From Flavobacterium sp. CFS9 (lineage in GTDB: Bacteria; Bacteroidota; Bacteroidia; Flavobacteriales; Flavobacteriaceae): a DNA stretch of 64,000 bases. Both the position numbers and the translations under genes were made by a program. Under the pieces are notes generated by a model. The model did not search any database. It was not told where the DNA came from and saw only the letters and a program-made list of their open reading frames with translations. The DNA lies in contig NZ_AP031573.1 in NCBI RefSeq assembly GCF_041154745.1, positions 5,270,001-5,334,000 of the forward strand, read 5' to 3'. Positions 1-10,200 of this stretch are shown piece by piece (positions within the stretch are counted from its first letter, which is position 1; the number at the start of each line of letters is the position of its first letter).

Positions 1-295
1 GCTAATTTTTACAATACCAAGCGTAATTAGAATACGATATTCTAAAAGGTAAAATAAAAAATACGGATTTATGGTCTTGTTTAATTCGTTTATTAGTAGA
101 AAAAAAGCAATGCTGCATTACCCACTTAAACCAACCTTCCTGTAGAGGTTTTTATTACAGGGGCGGAAACTGAAAAGCCTCATGAGTAAGACAAATACTT
201 TAGAAACATCAGAAAGCCTGGTGATCTAAGGTTAGTTGTTACAGGTAATGATAAAATCTTGTAGCAATGATTACAACCCCAAAAACAAATAAACA
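1..295. other. Non-coding lead-in, nothing recognised
   Basis: AT-rich sequence before the first gene. I see no convincing reading frame, no TAnnTTTG promoter box and no strong hairpin. It may hold the leader of the gene starting at 296 or the tail of a gene outside the window. Confidence 0.5.
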
Positions 296-970
296 ATGAG
301 CACTATTATTGACAATTTTGAGAAACATGATTATCTTATACTTGAAACACGTGGCGTTACTAATGATGGCACATGGATACATACAGAAGGAAATGATTAC
401 ATTTTCTATTATAAATTAGACATATGGACACCTGAGCAAAACCAGATAATGGGAAATGCATTCTTAAGAGCCTTGCAAGTTCCTAACAAAATAAAAGATG
501 CTGTACTGGCCACTTCGGGACAAAAAGTGGTGGATGGTCTTTATACACTAGATCAAACTGCTATGGTGAAAGCTTTGAATTCGATAAGAGGAATGTCACA
601 AACTAATGTAGTACAAAGAGCATTAATTGGTAATGGTACTATACAGCAGGCAAACGAACAGCTCTTCAACGATATTTTATCAGGTGTGGGTGGTTCAGTA
701 AACCCAATGCGCGACTATCTTAATAGAGCGATGGCGGCAACTCAGGCTGCGGCTGCGGGTAACACAACAGCTCAAAATCTTGGTACCACTATTACTCTTC
801 TTTCCTTAGTACCTGGCCTGAATATACCTACAACTTCTGTTGTATATGCAGTTTCAAAAGCTTCTTCTGCTGCTGTACTGGTCAAGCATAAATGCTCTAG
901 CGATTCAACTGCATTTTCTTATAATGTAGACTATACAAAAGTTGGTTATTCCTATGTAGAACCTCTTTAG
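296..970 (+). CDS. Unknown protein, first of a paralogous pair
   Basis: I do not recognise the family. The 224-residue product has no clear signal peptide. It resembles the next gene over its whole length. Near the N-terminus DGTWIHTEGND aligns with DGAWLHTCNEN. In the middle GLYTLDQTAMVKALNSIRGM aligns with GLYLVDGTEMQNTMITINGM. Further on QLFNDIL aligns with QFFEDVL, and TTAQNLGTTITLL with TTAQTIGLLTCVV. An Ala/Thr-rich stretch around residues 145-195 is weakly hydrophobic and could insert in or lie on a membrane, but that is inference. The C-terminus is rich in Tyr and Val. The pair is probably a local duplication. The start is the first ATG after an A-rich leader; no Shine-Dalgarno is obvious. 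Function unknown. Confidence 0.75.
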   Translation: MSTIIDNFEKHDYLILETRGVTNDGTWIHTEGNDYIFYYKLDIWTPEQNQIMGNAFLRALQVPNKIKDAVLATSGQKVVDGLYTLDQTAMVKALNSIRGMSQTNVVQRALIGNGTIQQANEQLFNDILSGVGGSVNPMRDYLNRAMAATQAAAAGNTTAQNLGTTITLLSLVPGLNIPTTSVVYAVSKASSAAVLVKHKCSSDSTAFSYNVDYTKVGYSYVEPL

Positions 971-1188
971 TTCAACAACAAAACTTTTTCGAAATTCATA
1001 CTTTTCGTAAAGGAAATTTAATTTGTGTCAGTTTATGCACTCCTTTGAAAGGAATACTAAATCTATTCAACGAAGAAGAGTGCATAAAATGGCCAAATTT
1101 GTTATTTCTGCAATAGAAAAAACAGTTTTCAAACAAGTTCTTCAATTGCAATAAAGACCTTTTTATACACAACAAAAAACACAGACCC

Positions 1189-1866
1189 ATGAACAAATCT
1201 ATACCATATTGCATTACGCCCACCCCCGATGGAGCGTGGCTGCACACCTGCAATGAAAATTTATTACTGGCATCGCTACCAAAGGACACAGATAACAAAA
1301 CAGAAACAATCCTTTTGGAAGCTTTTAAAAATGCGCTCGCATTATTCGTTGAGATAAGAGCCGCCCTAAAAAAAACATGCCATACAAAACCTTTTGTTGG
1401 AGGATTGTACCTGGTAGATGGCACCGAAATGCAGAACACTATGATCACTATAAATGGAATGGGAGAAACATCTGCATACTCCAGCACAAAATCGTATGGC
1501 GGTACACCCTCTGCCGTGAATTTACAATTCTTTGAAGATGTACTAGGGATTTCGAATGACAAACTAAAATATCTGGAATCAAATCTATTACGATATATGA
1601 AAATAATACAAGGAGATGCAAAACGGACAACAGCCCAAACGATTGGCCTTTTAACCTGCGTTGTAGGTTATGTTGAACTAACAGGAACAACCGTGACCAC
1701 ATTTACCTATGTTACTGCCACCACAACGACCAAAGATCAGTTTGACAAAATAGACTGTGAATGTGATGATTTAGAAAAGTTTAACTATGAATTTAACATC
1801 GTAAAATTTAATTATTCACCGGTCAATTCTGTTGAAAATAGAATAATTGCTAACGAAAATAACTAG
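1189..1866 (+). CDS. Unknown protein, second of a paralogous pair
   Basis: A 225-residue product, homologous in pattern to the gene at 296-970: shared DGxWxHT near the N-terminus, GLYxxDxTxM...IxGM in the middle, a QxFxD segment and a TTAQ segment followed by a Val/Thr-rich hydrophobic stretch (about residues 150-190). Identity by eye is low outside these blocks, so the duplication is old or the copies evolve quickly. The 218-nt gap to the first gene and the lack of overlap leave open whether they share a transcript. The tail differs: this copy ends in an Asn/Glu-rich stretch with two Cys (CECDD). I cannot name a family; an effector, a toxin-like protein or a structural protein are all possible. 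Confidence 0.75.
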   Translation: MNKSIPYCITPTPDGAWLHTCNENLLLASLPKDTDNKTETILLEAFKNALALFVEIRAALKKTCHTKPFVGGLYLVDGTEMQNTMITINGMGETSAYSSTKSYGGTPSAVNLQFFEDVLGISNDKLKYLESNLLRYMKIIQGDAKRTTAQTIGLLTCVVGYVELTGTTVTTFTYVTATTTTKDQFDKIDCECDDLEKFNYEFNIVKFNYSPVNSVENRIIANENN

Positions 1867-2001
1867 CTGATTCTATTTCAATCCTATTAGAACTTAGTAT
1901 TGTTTTATTCAGATAAAACCATGAGTCACGTACACAAACACTCTTGCTGTGTAAAGTCTCATGGCTTTTATTTTCTATAGGAATTACTACATTTTTCTTC
2001 T

Positions 2002-2277
2002 TTATCTGTTTCGGCAAGCCTCTGCATTCAGCTTTCTTAAGTTTTTATGAAGTATGCTTCGGGTCACTATTTTTTTCTGCTCATAATTTCTGGCACATCT
2101 TTGTAATTCATTCAGCAAAATCATAAAACTGCTGTACAAGACATTCAGTTCTTCCATATTTTGACAGATCTTGATATTATCCTCTTCCAGTTTAATTACA
2201 GAATTGCTGTAGCTGTTTTTATATTTATTAAAAACCTCTTCCATTCTCCGATGTTCTCTTTTATCGATACCCTGCAT
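2002..2277 (-). CDS. Small charged hypothetical protein
   Basis: A 91-residue frame rich in Lys, Glu, Arg and Asn with regularly spaced hydrophobic residues, compatible with an amphipathic helix or short coiled coil (about residues 10-65). It contains three Cys. It starts 24 nt after the stop of the S41 protease gene on the same strand and could be the last gene of that transcript. The composition looks coding rather than random AT-rich sequence, and it fills a gap otherwise without a gene. No family recognised; no signal peptide. It may be a spurious frame. Confidence 0.4.
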   Translation of the reverse strand: MQGIDKREHRRMEEVFNKYKNSYSNSVIKLEEDNIKICQNMEELNVLYSSFMILLNELQRCARNYEQKKIVTRSILHKNLRKLNAEACRNR

Positions 2278-2301
2278 AATGAAGTAAAAATCGTATTTGA
2301 A

Positions 2302-3657
2302 TTAGTGAATTGTCATTAAGAAATCAGCGTCTGCTTTATTTGCCGATAAAGGAAAGGTCTTCGCTGTTACCGGAATATTTTTAGCGGTATTTCCGTTAAT
2401 AGAATTTAAAGCTTTGGCTAATAAAACTTCGGAACTGTTTCCCAAAGGAAAAACTTCCGGCTGCTGAATTTCATTTAAAGAAATGAGCGGATCAATTCCT
2501 TTTGAATACTCTCCTTCATGCCTGGAATTGAACAATTTATATATCGCCGGATACAAAGTCCAGCCTTTTTTATTTAATATTCTGTCGTCAATAATTGGAA
2601 AACCCGCTACATCTTTACCAAAGGTTCTGTTTCCAATGGTTATAACTTCCATATAAGGTTTTAGATTATTCATCACAAGCTCTGAGGCAGATGCTGTATA
2701 CTGACCACATAAAATATAGACTCTGTTTATGGACGGATGAACATTGCGAAGGGCATCAAAACTTATTTTTGATTCATTGCTTTCTAAAGCCTGTTTAAAG
2801 GATTGGTCTACATTTCCGCCATTAGCATTTCCTTCAAATTTTATAAACAGAGTATTGGATTGGATATTAGGGGCCAGAATAATGCTTAAAGCTGTTGCAG
2901 CTGCGATATCCCCTCCTCCATTATACCGCAAATCGACCACAAGTTCTGTAATTGATTTATTTTTAAGTTCCTGAAAAGTCTGAAGATACGATTGCGCCTG
3001 TCCAGCATCAAAATGAGAAATTTCGACGTAACCGATTTTTTTGCCTTTATCTTCAATAATCCTATAATTGATGGGCTGTGAAAAGCTATATCCCTGCAGT
3101 ATAGAAACTTCTTTTACCGCAGAAAATCCTGACTGTACTGTATAGAAAACCAGCTGCAGATTTAACTGCGTTGATGCGGTCATTTTAGAATACAATTCAG
3201 CATAATTATTTTGGCTTAGCGCTGTTCCCTCTATTTTTGTGATCAGCTGACCTCTTTTTAAACCATTTCTTTTGGCGGGAGAATCTTCTAATACATAAAG
3301 AATTACACCGTAAAATTTCGATTCAAATTCAAAAAAAGAAACTTCGAATCCAAATTTACGTCTGAGACTTTGCTGTGCCGTTTCCGGCTGTTCAGGGTGA
3401 ACAGCATAAGAATATCGGTCGTCTTTTTGCAGTAAACCCGCAAAATACTCTTTAGGAGGGAGATCCAGACGTCCATTTTCGGGCATTGTGGTGTTCCAGC
3501 GATAATATTTCTTCATCTGCTGGTACATCCACTCATTGGCATACTCATTTGTACCTGCTTCATAAACCGGAGCGGGAGAATCATTATCTGAACAAGAAAA
3601 CATAAAAACAGATAAAAAAAGAAATAACGATAAAACAGAAATATTTGAATATTTCAT
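2302..3657 (-). CDS. S41 family peptidase, lipoprotein
   Basis: C-terminal-processing-type serine protease of family S41, 451 residues. The N-terminus is a lipoprotein signal ending in FMFSC, so the enzyme is predicted to be anchored facing the periplasm or outer membrane. A PDZ-like region lies around residues 100-190 (DSPAKRNGLKRGQLI). The catalytic core has LVVDLRYNGGGD, TASASE (nucleophile Ser323 by alignment) and TFGK (Lys348). The Ser-Lys spacing of 25 residues equals that of Tsp/Prc, supporting an active dyad. It lies downstream of two lipoprotein or secreted genes on the same strand and may process or degrade exported proteins of this locus. The family assignment is firm; the substrate is unknown. 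Confidence 0.9.
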   Translation of the reverse strand: MKYSNISVLSLFLFLSVFMFSCSDNDSPAPVYEAGTNEYANEWMYQQMKKYYRWNTTMPENGRLDLPPKEYFAGLLQKDDRYSYAVHPEQPETAQQSLRRKFGFEVSFFEFESKFYGVILYVLEDSPAKRNGLKRGQLITKIEGTALSQNNYAELYSKMTASTQLNLQLVFYTVQSGFSAVKEVSILQGYSFSQPINYRIIEDKGKKIGYVEISHFDAGQAQSYLQTFQELKNKSITELVVDLRYNGGGDIAAATALSIILAPNIQSNTLFIKFEGNANGGNVDQSFKQALESNESKISFDALRNVHPSINRVYILCGQYTASASELVMNNLKPYMEVITIGNRTFGKDVAGFPIIDDRILNKKGWTLYPAIYKLFNSRHEGEYSKGIDPLISLNEIQQPEVFPLGNSSEVLLAKALNSINGNTAKNIPVTAKTFPLSANKADADFLMTIH

Positions 3658-3713
3658 CTATTGATTTTAATTGTTAGTAATGATTTTATATTCCCGAAAA
3701 TGAAGATTTATTA

Positions 3714-4523
3714 TTATTTAAAAACGAAATAATCTGTCAGGCTTAAAGTTCCTTCTACACCCGAAAAACTACCATTTGCATCTACTTTTTCCTCCAGTAC
3801 TATTAGTTTTGATTTATTGACAGACATGGTCATAATTACGGTTACTTTTTGTCCCGGAATATACGATTCTGTTGTGCCGTGTTTTACCAATTCCATTAAA
3901 ATGGTTGGAGGTGAGCTGAATGGAAATTCAATAAAAGAACTAAACTTTTCTTTATTTATATTTTCAACCGTACCCAAAACCTGTCCGTTAAGTTTGCGTA
4001 TAATTCCATCAAGATTACCTCTGTAACTACTTTTGGAATACAAGTTTTGATTGGGAAAAATAAATTTATAGCCACTGTTAGCCGTTTTACTTAAAACGCC
4101 CGGCTTTATACGCGAAACATTATCGATCCAAAAGTTATCTTTTGCAAAAAAGGAAATCGTATCCTTAACCTTTTGAGCATTAAACTCATAGGTATGCAAT
4201 ACTGCCTTAGTGGTTTTGTTTATAATAGAAATCGTCTTTCCCTGACTACCGTAATAGACAAAGTCGTACTCTTTTTCTATTTTTTTTACAAAGGCCGTTT
4301 TTTTGTCTTTACTAATTTCAATAATTTTATCGTTAACCCTTATCTGCAGCGAATCATTTAAAGCATTGTAACCGCTAATGGTTATTCTTCCCGGCTGATT
4401 GGTTTCATTGCTGTAAAAAGGTACTTTTTCATCAGTAGAACAAGATGTTACAAGAGTAATTAAAATTAAAAAAGCGAATAACTTTGGCAATAAATTCATC
4501 ATATTTATTTTTGTTTGCATCAT
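3714..4523 (-). CDS. Hypothetical lipoprotein
   Basis: A 269-residue product with a lipoprotein signal ending in VTSCS, so probably exported and lipidated. The true start may be Met8 or Met9 (about 4499), which gives a more typical signal peptide. The mature part is polar and beta-rich in character and carries no motif I recognise. It lies 17 nt after the T9SS-secreted protein gene and 56 nt before the S41 protease gene on the same strand, so co-transcription is likely. The context suggests a surface or periplasmic partner of the ECF-sigma/FecR-controlled receptor, but this is inference. Confidence 0.75.
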   Translation of the reverse strand: MMQTKINMMNLLPKLFAFLILITLVTSCSTDEKVPFYSNETNQPGRITISGYNALNDSLQIRVNDKIIEISKDKKTAFVKKIEKEYDFVYYGSQGKTISIINKTTKAVLHTYEFNAQKVKDTISFFAKDNFWIDNVSRIKPGVLSKTANSGYKFIFPNQNLYSKSSYRGNLDGIIRKLNGQVLGTVENINKEKFSSFIEFPFSSPPTILMELVKHGTTESYIPGQKVTVIMTMSVNKSKLIVLEEKVDANGSFSGVEGTLSLTDYFVFK

Positions 4524-4540
4524 TTGATTTGAAAACCGGA

Positions 4541-5413
4541 TTACTTTTTAATAAATTTTATTTTTTTTGAAGCTCCATTATTGGTTACAGAAAGGAAATA
4601 AATGCCCTGCATTAAATCATTAACAGGCAAACCTTCTGTTTTATAAGAAGACTCTTTTATTAAAACGCCATTCGTATTGTAAATTTTTAAATCTGTTTCT
4701 TCGTTTTTATACTCTTCTGCTATTTCTAACTCCAGATAATCCTGAACAGGATTTTGTTTTAAATAACATAGAGATGATTTTAACTTATTATCACCTATTC
4801 CTAATAAAGCTTCTGCCATTACTGAAATTTTATCGATTTCGTAGCCAATAAAAGGACTTGAAATATTATTCCCTAGTGCTATATATACTTCGGCTTTTCC
4901 GGCAAACTGAGAAATATCTACTGTATAATTTTTAAATTCTGCCTCTTCAACAGTATTTCTTTCCAGGGTAATGGTATGCAAAAGTTTAAACGAGGCAGGA
5001 TCCGGAGATGTAGAGCCATAGATAAAAATATTCTGATTACTATCGTAAATACTTGGCTGTGCTTTTATAGTCAAACTAATTTTACCTGAGTAAAAAGAAA
5101 TATTCAAAACCGGACTGATGGCCAGATTATTTTCTAAACCTTCGAGCGGTCCGCCAGTTGTAAAATCAATATTATAGGTTCCCAGAACATCAATAGTTCC
5201 GTCAATTACACTTCCGGTACTTGCATCCAACTGAATGTTTTTTCGGGCTATCCAGTTGCTTCCATTTCCATCCCTGTCCAGTAAATTCCAGTCTGAAGCA
5301 TTAGAATCATCAAAATCATCTTCCCAGATTGTGTATTGAGCAGATGATATCGTAGTAATCATTATAAAAGCAAAAAAAAGTAGTGTTTTTTTCATGTTTT
5401 TTATTTTAAACAA
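4541..5413 (-). CDS. Secreted protein with T9SS sorting domain
   Basis: The likely start is the internal Met at 5395, which directly precedes the signal peptide (MKKTLLFFAFIMITTISSAQ). The mature protein has an N-terminal jelly-roll-like region (about residues 25-200; YTIWEDDFDD then DWNLLDRDGNGSNW) of the kind found in cleaved-adhesin or choice-of-anchor proteins. Residues of about 215-290 (LKQNPVQDYLELE...LKIYNTNGVLI...GIYFLSV...KKIKFIKK) match the type A C-terminal sorting domain of type IX secretion. It is predicted to be released or attached at the cell surface. It sits between two lipoprotein genes of the same strand. The ligand is unknown. Confidence 0.8.
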   Translation of the reverse strand: MFKIKNMKKTLLFFAFIMITTISSAQYTIWEDDFDDSNASDWNLLDRDGNGSNWIARKNIQLDASTGSVIDGTIDVLGTYNIDFTTGGPLEGLENNLAISPVLNISFYSGKISLTIKAQPSIYDSNQNIFIYGSTSPDPASFKLLHTITLERNTVEEAEFKNYTVDISQFAGKAEVYIALGNNISSPFIGYEIDKISVMAEALLGIGDNKLKSSLCYLKQNPVQDYLELEIAEEYKNEETDLKIYNTNGVLIKESSYKTEGLPVNDLMQGIYFLSVTNNGASKKIKFIKK

Positions 5414-5466
5414 GGGCAGATTTCTCTACCCTTGCAGTATTAATTAGTAAGCTGTTTTTTTTCTAA

Positions 5467-6765
5467 TTAGAAATTAGAAAATTTTGTCCAGGTGTTAGTC
5501 CAGTTAGATTCTGTTTTAAACGCTCCTGTAGTTCCTGTAAAGTTAAGAGCACCATTATTAAAGAAAGGCTGGTTTAAGCTCCATTTTGTAGCCGGGTCAA
5601 CTGTAGAAGTAGTCGTACCAAGACCTGTTAAAGTTGTTCCTACCGGAAGAGCAACATTATCAAATCCGTGGATTGAAACTCTTAAATAAGAAGATCCTGA
5701 TGGAACTGAAGGTGAATCCCATCTAATTCCTGTATTGTATCCTGTTACCGTTACATCTGTAAGGCTGATGTTACCTGCTCTGCGCACGTGAATTGCATTT
5801 TCATACAAATCAGCAACTGTAGAAGAGCTTACACCAATGATAGATAATTGAGAAATAACCGGACGTGTAATAATTGTAGTAAGTGTTCCGGTAGCGTTGT
5901 TATCTAATTCAATACCATTAGAATCAGGATTTCCTCCGCTTAAACTGTGTGTTGAATTACTGTCTGCAAGTGCGATAGCTTTTGTGATGCTTCCTGTGTA
6001 ACCAAAATCGAAATCGAAGTTGTCATCATCAGCAGCAAAAGAAACTAAATGAGTAGCGTTTACTTTACCTCCGAAAAATTCAAATGAATCATCTTTACCA
6101 TAAGACACCTGAATGTGGTTAATAGTAGTTCCGCTTCCAACACCAGCCAATGTTAAACCGTTGATTTCAACATCTGTATCTAAAATACGTCCTGCAAATT
6201 CGATACGTACATAGCTTAAGATTCCCGCATTGTGATTGTTGTTTGAACCTCCATAGTAAAATTCAGTAAAATTAGGCTGATCGTCTAATCCTTCCACAAT
6301 GTTAGTAACAGAACCTGTATTAACCTCTGCGTCTCCTAAAAGAACAACTCCTCCAAAATCTCCAGGAGCAGCTGAAGTATTAGCATTGTCATCTAATAAA
6401 TTATAACTTGTAAAAACAATTGGAGATTCTGCAGTTCCCTGTGCATCAATCTGCCCTGTTTTAGTAATTACCAAAACTCCTGTAGCAACTCCGGGTGCCA
6501 AAGGTTTTGCTTTAATAAAAGTTCCCGCCTGAATAGTCAATTTTGCACCATTTTTCACCGTAATAACTCCATCGATTTCCCAAACTCTGTCGTTTGTCCA
6601 TGTAGTATTAGAGGTAATAGCACCGCTTACTGTTTGTACTGTAGGTGGATGAGCATAGTCAGCACCTGAAGCTTTCATTGAAAAAGAAGAATCTGCAGTA
6701 GAGTCATCATTTTGGCAAGAGCCCAAAAGTAGAGCTGCCATTGCAAATAGAAAAAAATTTTTCAT
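5467..6765 (-). CDS. Beta-helix-like surface lipoprotein
   Basis: A 432-residue product with a lipoprotein signal (LLLGSC then QNDD). The body is Asn/Thr/Gly-rich with repeated short beta-strand patterns such as WEIDGVITVKNGAKLTIQAG, typical of right-handed beta-helix proteins. An acidic patch (AADDDNFDFDFGYTG, about residues 245-260) could bind metal. Proteins of this type are often encoded next to TonB receptors in Bacteroidota and may be their surface partners; here it follows the STN-domain receptor at 7295-10534 on the same strand after a 529-nt gap. The substrate cannot be told from sequence. It might instead be a T9SS substrate, but I see no clear sorting domain. Confidence 0.75.
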   Translation of the reverse strand: MKNFFLFAMAALLLGSCQNDDSTADSSFSMKASGADYAHPPTVQTVSGAITSNTTWTNDRVWEIDGVITVKNGAKLTIQAGTFIKAKPLAPGVATGVLVITKTGQIDAQGTAESPIVFTSYNLLDDNANTSAAPGDFGGVVLLGDAEVNTGSVTNIVEGLDDQPNFTEFYYGGSNNNHNAGILSYVRIEFAGRILDTDVEINGLTLAGVGSGTTINHIQVSYGKDDSFEFFGGKVNATHLVSFAADDDNFDFDFGYTGSITKAIALADSNSTHSLSGGNPDSNGIELDNNATGTLTTIITRPVISQLSIIGVSSSTVADLYENAIHVRRAGNISLTDVTVTGYNTGIRWDSPSVPSGSSYLRVSIHGFDNVALPVGTTLTGLGTTTSTVDPATKWSLNQPFFNNGALNFTGTTGAFKTESNWTNTWTKFSNF

Positions 6766-7294
6766 AATAATTTAATTATTGCTATATTTGCTGCTAATCA
6801 AACTAGGCCTTTGGAGAGAGCAGCAAAATATCTTTCCTTAGGTCTTTCTCGTTTTTGGTAAAGATCTTTTTTGATAAACTGGTTCCGCTTTACCGTCGGA
6901 GGTTTATACCTAAACTCCATCTTTCATTCTTAGGGTTTCCAACGCAATGAAAGGATTGCTTTCCATTCTTCCTGATCTTTTAATGCAATCACTGCAGGTC
7001 TTTTTATAAAGCCGTAAGTTTTCAAAAGACCCTGCAGAAACTGCATAAAAAAAACAATAGACCTTGATTAAAACTAAATGAAGAATTAAAAAAATTAATC
7101 TTAGTATAACTATATTAGACTTCAGAAGTGCAAAATATCACCGCTATTTTTATTGTTAACGGTTTCTTAATATCCAGGATCTTTCTGACTTAAACCGCTC
7201 TTTTTCTCAGACAAATAAAAGTATCTCTCCCCTATTCTTTCGTCTGAGATAATCCTTTACTTCTTCCAATAAAGCTTCTTAATGGATTGTATCT
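6766..7294. other. 529-nt intergenic region with two inverted repeats
   Basis: This lies between the receptor stop and the beta-helix lipoprotein start. TCTCAGAC (7205-7212) pairs with GTCTGAGA (7242-7249) shortly after the receptor stop and could slow transcription or stabilise the mRNA end. CTGCAGGTCTTTT (6994-7006) pairs, with one bulge, with AAAAGACCCTGCAG (7026-7039). Neither is followed by a proper T tract on the minus strand, so these are not clean terminators. A possible short ORF covers the second repeat and is listed separately. Confidence 0.5.
6890..7048 (-). CDS. Possible short ORF (52 aa)
   Basis: An ATG-initiated frame on the minus strand encodes about 52 residues, starting MQFLQGLLKTYGFIKRP and ending SLGINLRR. 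The composition is plausible for a protein (mixed hydrophobic start, charged middle), and it is preceded by eight T residues rather than a recognisable ribosome-binding site. It lies in the gap between receptor and lipoprotein genes on the same strand. It may equally be a chance frame, a decayed gene, or reflect the inverted repeat it contains. No family recognised. Confidence 0.2.
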
Positions 7295-10200
7295 TTAAAA
7301 GGAATAACTTAATGAAACGCTTATTGTTCTGCCACTTTTAGCTTTAAACAATACTTTATCAATGTCTTCGTCATATTTATTAGTGGCATTTGCTCCTAAG
7401 CTGTATCGGTCTCGTGGATTTGACCCTACCGGCACATTTTCAATATGTGAATAACTGTTTGAATTATCATAAGTTTTGATTGCTGCATCAAACAGGTTTT
7501 TCATACTGCATTTGAGTTCAAGATTTTTTTCTTTAAAAAACTTATAACTAATCTGTGCATCTGTAATCGAATAAGGCATTCTGATTTCTTCAGACTGATA
7601 ATCAAATCCCACCAATATATACTGATCTCCTATAGCATTATGTCTCACGCTAAATCCTAAACGATCACCCACGTAATCTAATCCTAAATTATACGTATAG
7701 GGGGACTGTCCGTAAAGCGGTCTGTTTGCTTCATACAGTCCTCCTGTTCCGTCAATGGCTACATAAGAGGTTACTTTTGTTTTGTTAATAGAAGCATTCC
7801 CGGAGATAAAAATATGTTTAAGAGCTTCTCCTTCCCCTAAAAAAGAAAGGCTTTTATACAGCTCTACTTCTATTCCCCAAAGTTTAGCATTGGCTGAATT
7901 AAGGTTGTAAATGTTTCTGATTCTTGATGGATTTAAACTTCCTACTGATTCCATAGGATCATCTATATTTTTATGATATACCCCAAAAGATAAAATTTCA
8001 CCTCCGGATGGAAACCATTCTAACTTTAAATCATAATTGTTGGAGACACTGGAAATCATTCCGCCTGAATAATTATAAATTTTGGCAGACTGAATAGGAT
8101 CATAATAGGGAATGCTCAAACGTTCTGCAAATTGAGGACGCAAAACCGATTTATTATATCCCAATCTGATATTCATTTTATTGGTAGGACTTACCACCAA
8201 ACTTGCCGATGGTAAAAACTGCCACAACTTATCGTCTTTCTGGTCTTTTCCAAAATCTCCTGCCGCTTCAGACTGGCTTTCAATTTCGGTATACAAATAA
8301 CTTTCTGCTCTTACTCCCCACACTAATCTTACGTACCGTCCAATTTTATCATCGAGCATTAAAAAAGGAGAATGCACTTTTACGTCACCTACATATCGGT
8401 TACCGTATACTCCATAATCCTGCCATCCAAAACCTCCGTAATGGTATCTCGAACCGTCTAAAAATTTGGAAAGAGGTTCATAAATTTCCGCTTTATCTGC
8501 ACCTGTACCAATTACGACTACCTTTGCCGATTCCTGCTGGTTGGTAGCTTTTTTATAAGTGCCAAAATATCCCGCTTTTATATCATTGGTATAGGTGTCG
8601 CTAAAGTCAAAAGAGTACTTAAAATTGATAGCGAAATTATAATCGGTTTCATCGTTTGTAAAATTACTTCTGCTGAAAGGGAATCTTGTTTCTGAGTTAT
8701 ACACATAATGATAAAGCAAAATATCATCTCCTACTTTTTTTCTGTAAGTATCAAGAAAAGTAGCGTCTTTAGTATCTTTCGAAACGGTGTTATAAGCTCC
8801 AAACCAATTGATATCCAGCTTGCCAAACTTATGACTTCCTTCAATTTTGCTTTGCAGCAGTGTCTGATAAACAGGATAATCTGTTTCTGAAGTCGAAGGA
8901 AGTATTGATCCATTCATAATTTCAGATATGGCATCACTGTCGCTCCACCCTGTTACCTGAGTGAGCTGATTGTTGTAAATGTGCATCACTGTATTACGTG
9001 CCGTTATTTTATGATCGCCAAACTGAATTCCCGCATTAAACATTCCTGCCAGAGTAGAATTAAAGGTATAATTGGCTCCTGAATTTCTAAATCCGTATTT
9101 GGTAAATGTTGAATACAATGCTTTATCGGTCTCCGGAACAAAAAGTGAGTTATCGGCATTACTTGCTCTTTGCGTATGCTCAATATCCAGTTTATCCTGA
9201 GTATTTTTAAAAAATAACGATCCTACAAAACCCCACTTGTTATTATCTTTTAATTTGTACGCTCTTCCCATCGCATATTGAAGTGTTGTACCCGGAGCAG
9301 CGTATGTTTTATAAGTGGTAAAATTGTCTTCTGTAAACCTCTTAGACTGTTCCAGAAAAAGTCCGGAATCAGCTTCGTTTGTTGGTATGGGTAAGGATAC
9401 TAAATTCGTTGGATAATCTCTTCTGCCATCATCGAAACCTAAATAATCGTAAGCACCTTCCTGCTTCGTAAGTCTTTCTTTAAAAGTACTTCTGCTGTTG
9501 TATGATGTACTTATCGAGAAACTATTAAAGTTTTCTTTAGGAATATCTTTTGTTTTAATTTCTACATAACCTCCCGCAAAATTGGCGTACATATCCGGAG
9601 TTGCTGATTTACTGACTACAATACTCTCAACCATTGAAGTCGGAATAATATCAAAAGAAAAGTTTTGCTGATAGGCATCGGTGCTGGGAAGCGTAATTCC
9701 GTCCATAACGGCCTGATTCCATCTTTCTCCCATAGAACGGACTACAACATACTTATTATCGACGGTTGTTACACCTGTGATACGTTTTAGTGAACTTGCT
9801 ACATCTCTGTCCGGTGTTCTCGCAATTTGTTCTGCTGAGATACCATCAGAGAATTGTGCCGCTTTTTTTTGCTGTAACAGCAATCCCTGAATGGAAGCTG
9901 TCGCCTGTTTGTAATTTTGCACAATTACCACTTCTTTGAGGGATTGCGCAGCTTCTTTTAAGGAAACGACCAAAGGAATTTCTCCTCCTTCTATTACTTT
10001 TACACCCGTGATTTTCTGTGTTTGAAAAGAGATAGCACTGATTTCAATCGTATATTCCCCAGATTCTAATTCTAAAATATAATTTCCGTCAATATCAGAC
10101 TGTACTCCGTAATTTAACTCTACTACTTTTATATTAACTGCCGGAAGCGAAAGTCCGTTGATGTCTACAACTTTACCTGTAATTTTTCCTTTCTTTTTTT

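Noticed and set aside
1944-2126. Plus-strand 60-residue frame
   Set aside because: Antisense to a more plausible small gene at 2002-2277 and dominated by Phe and Ser, as expected for a shadow frame.
6994-7039. Inverted repeat as rho-independent terminator of the STN receptor gene
   Set aside because: The stem is bulged and no T run follows on the minus strand; kept only as an intergenic feature.
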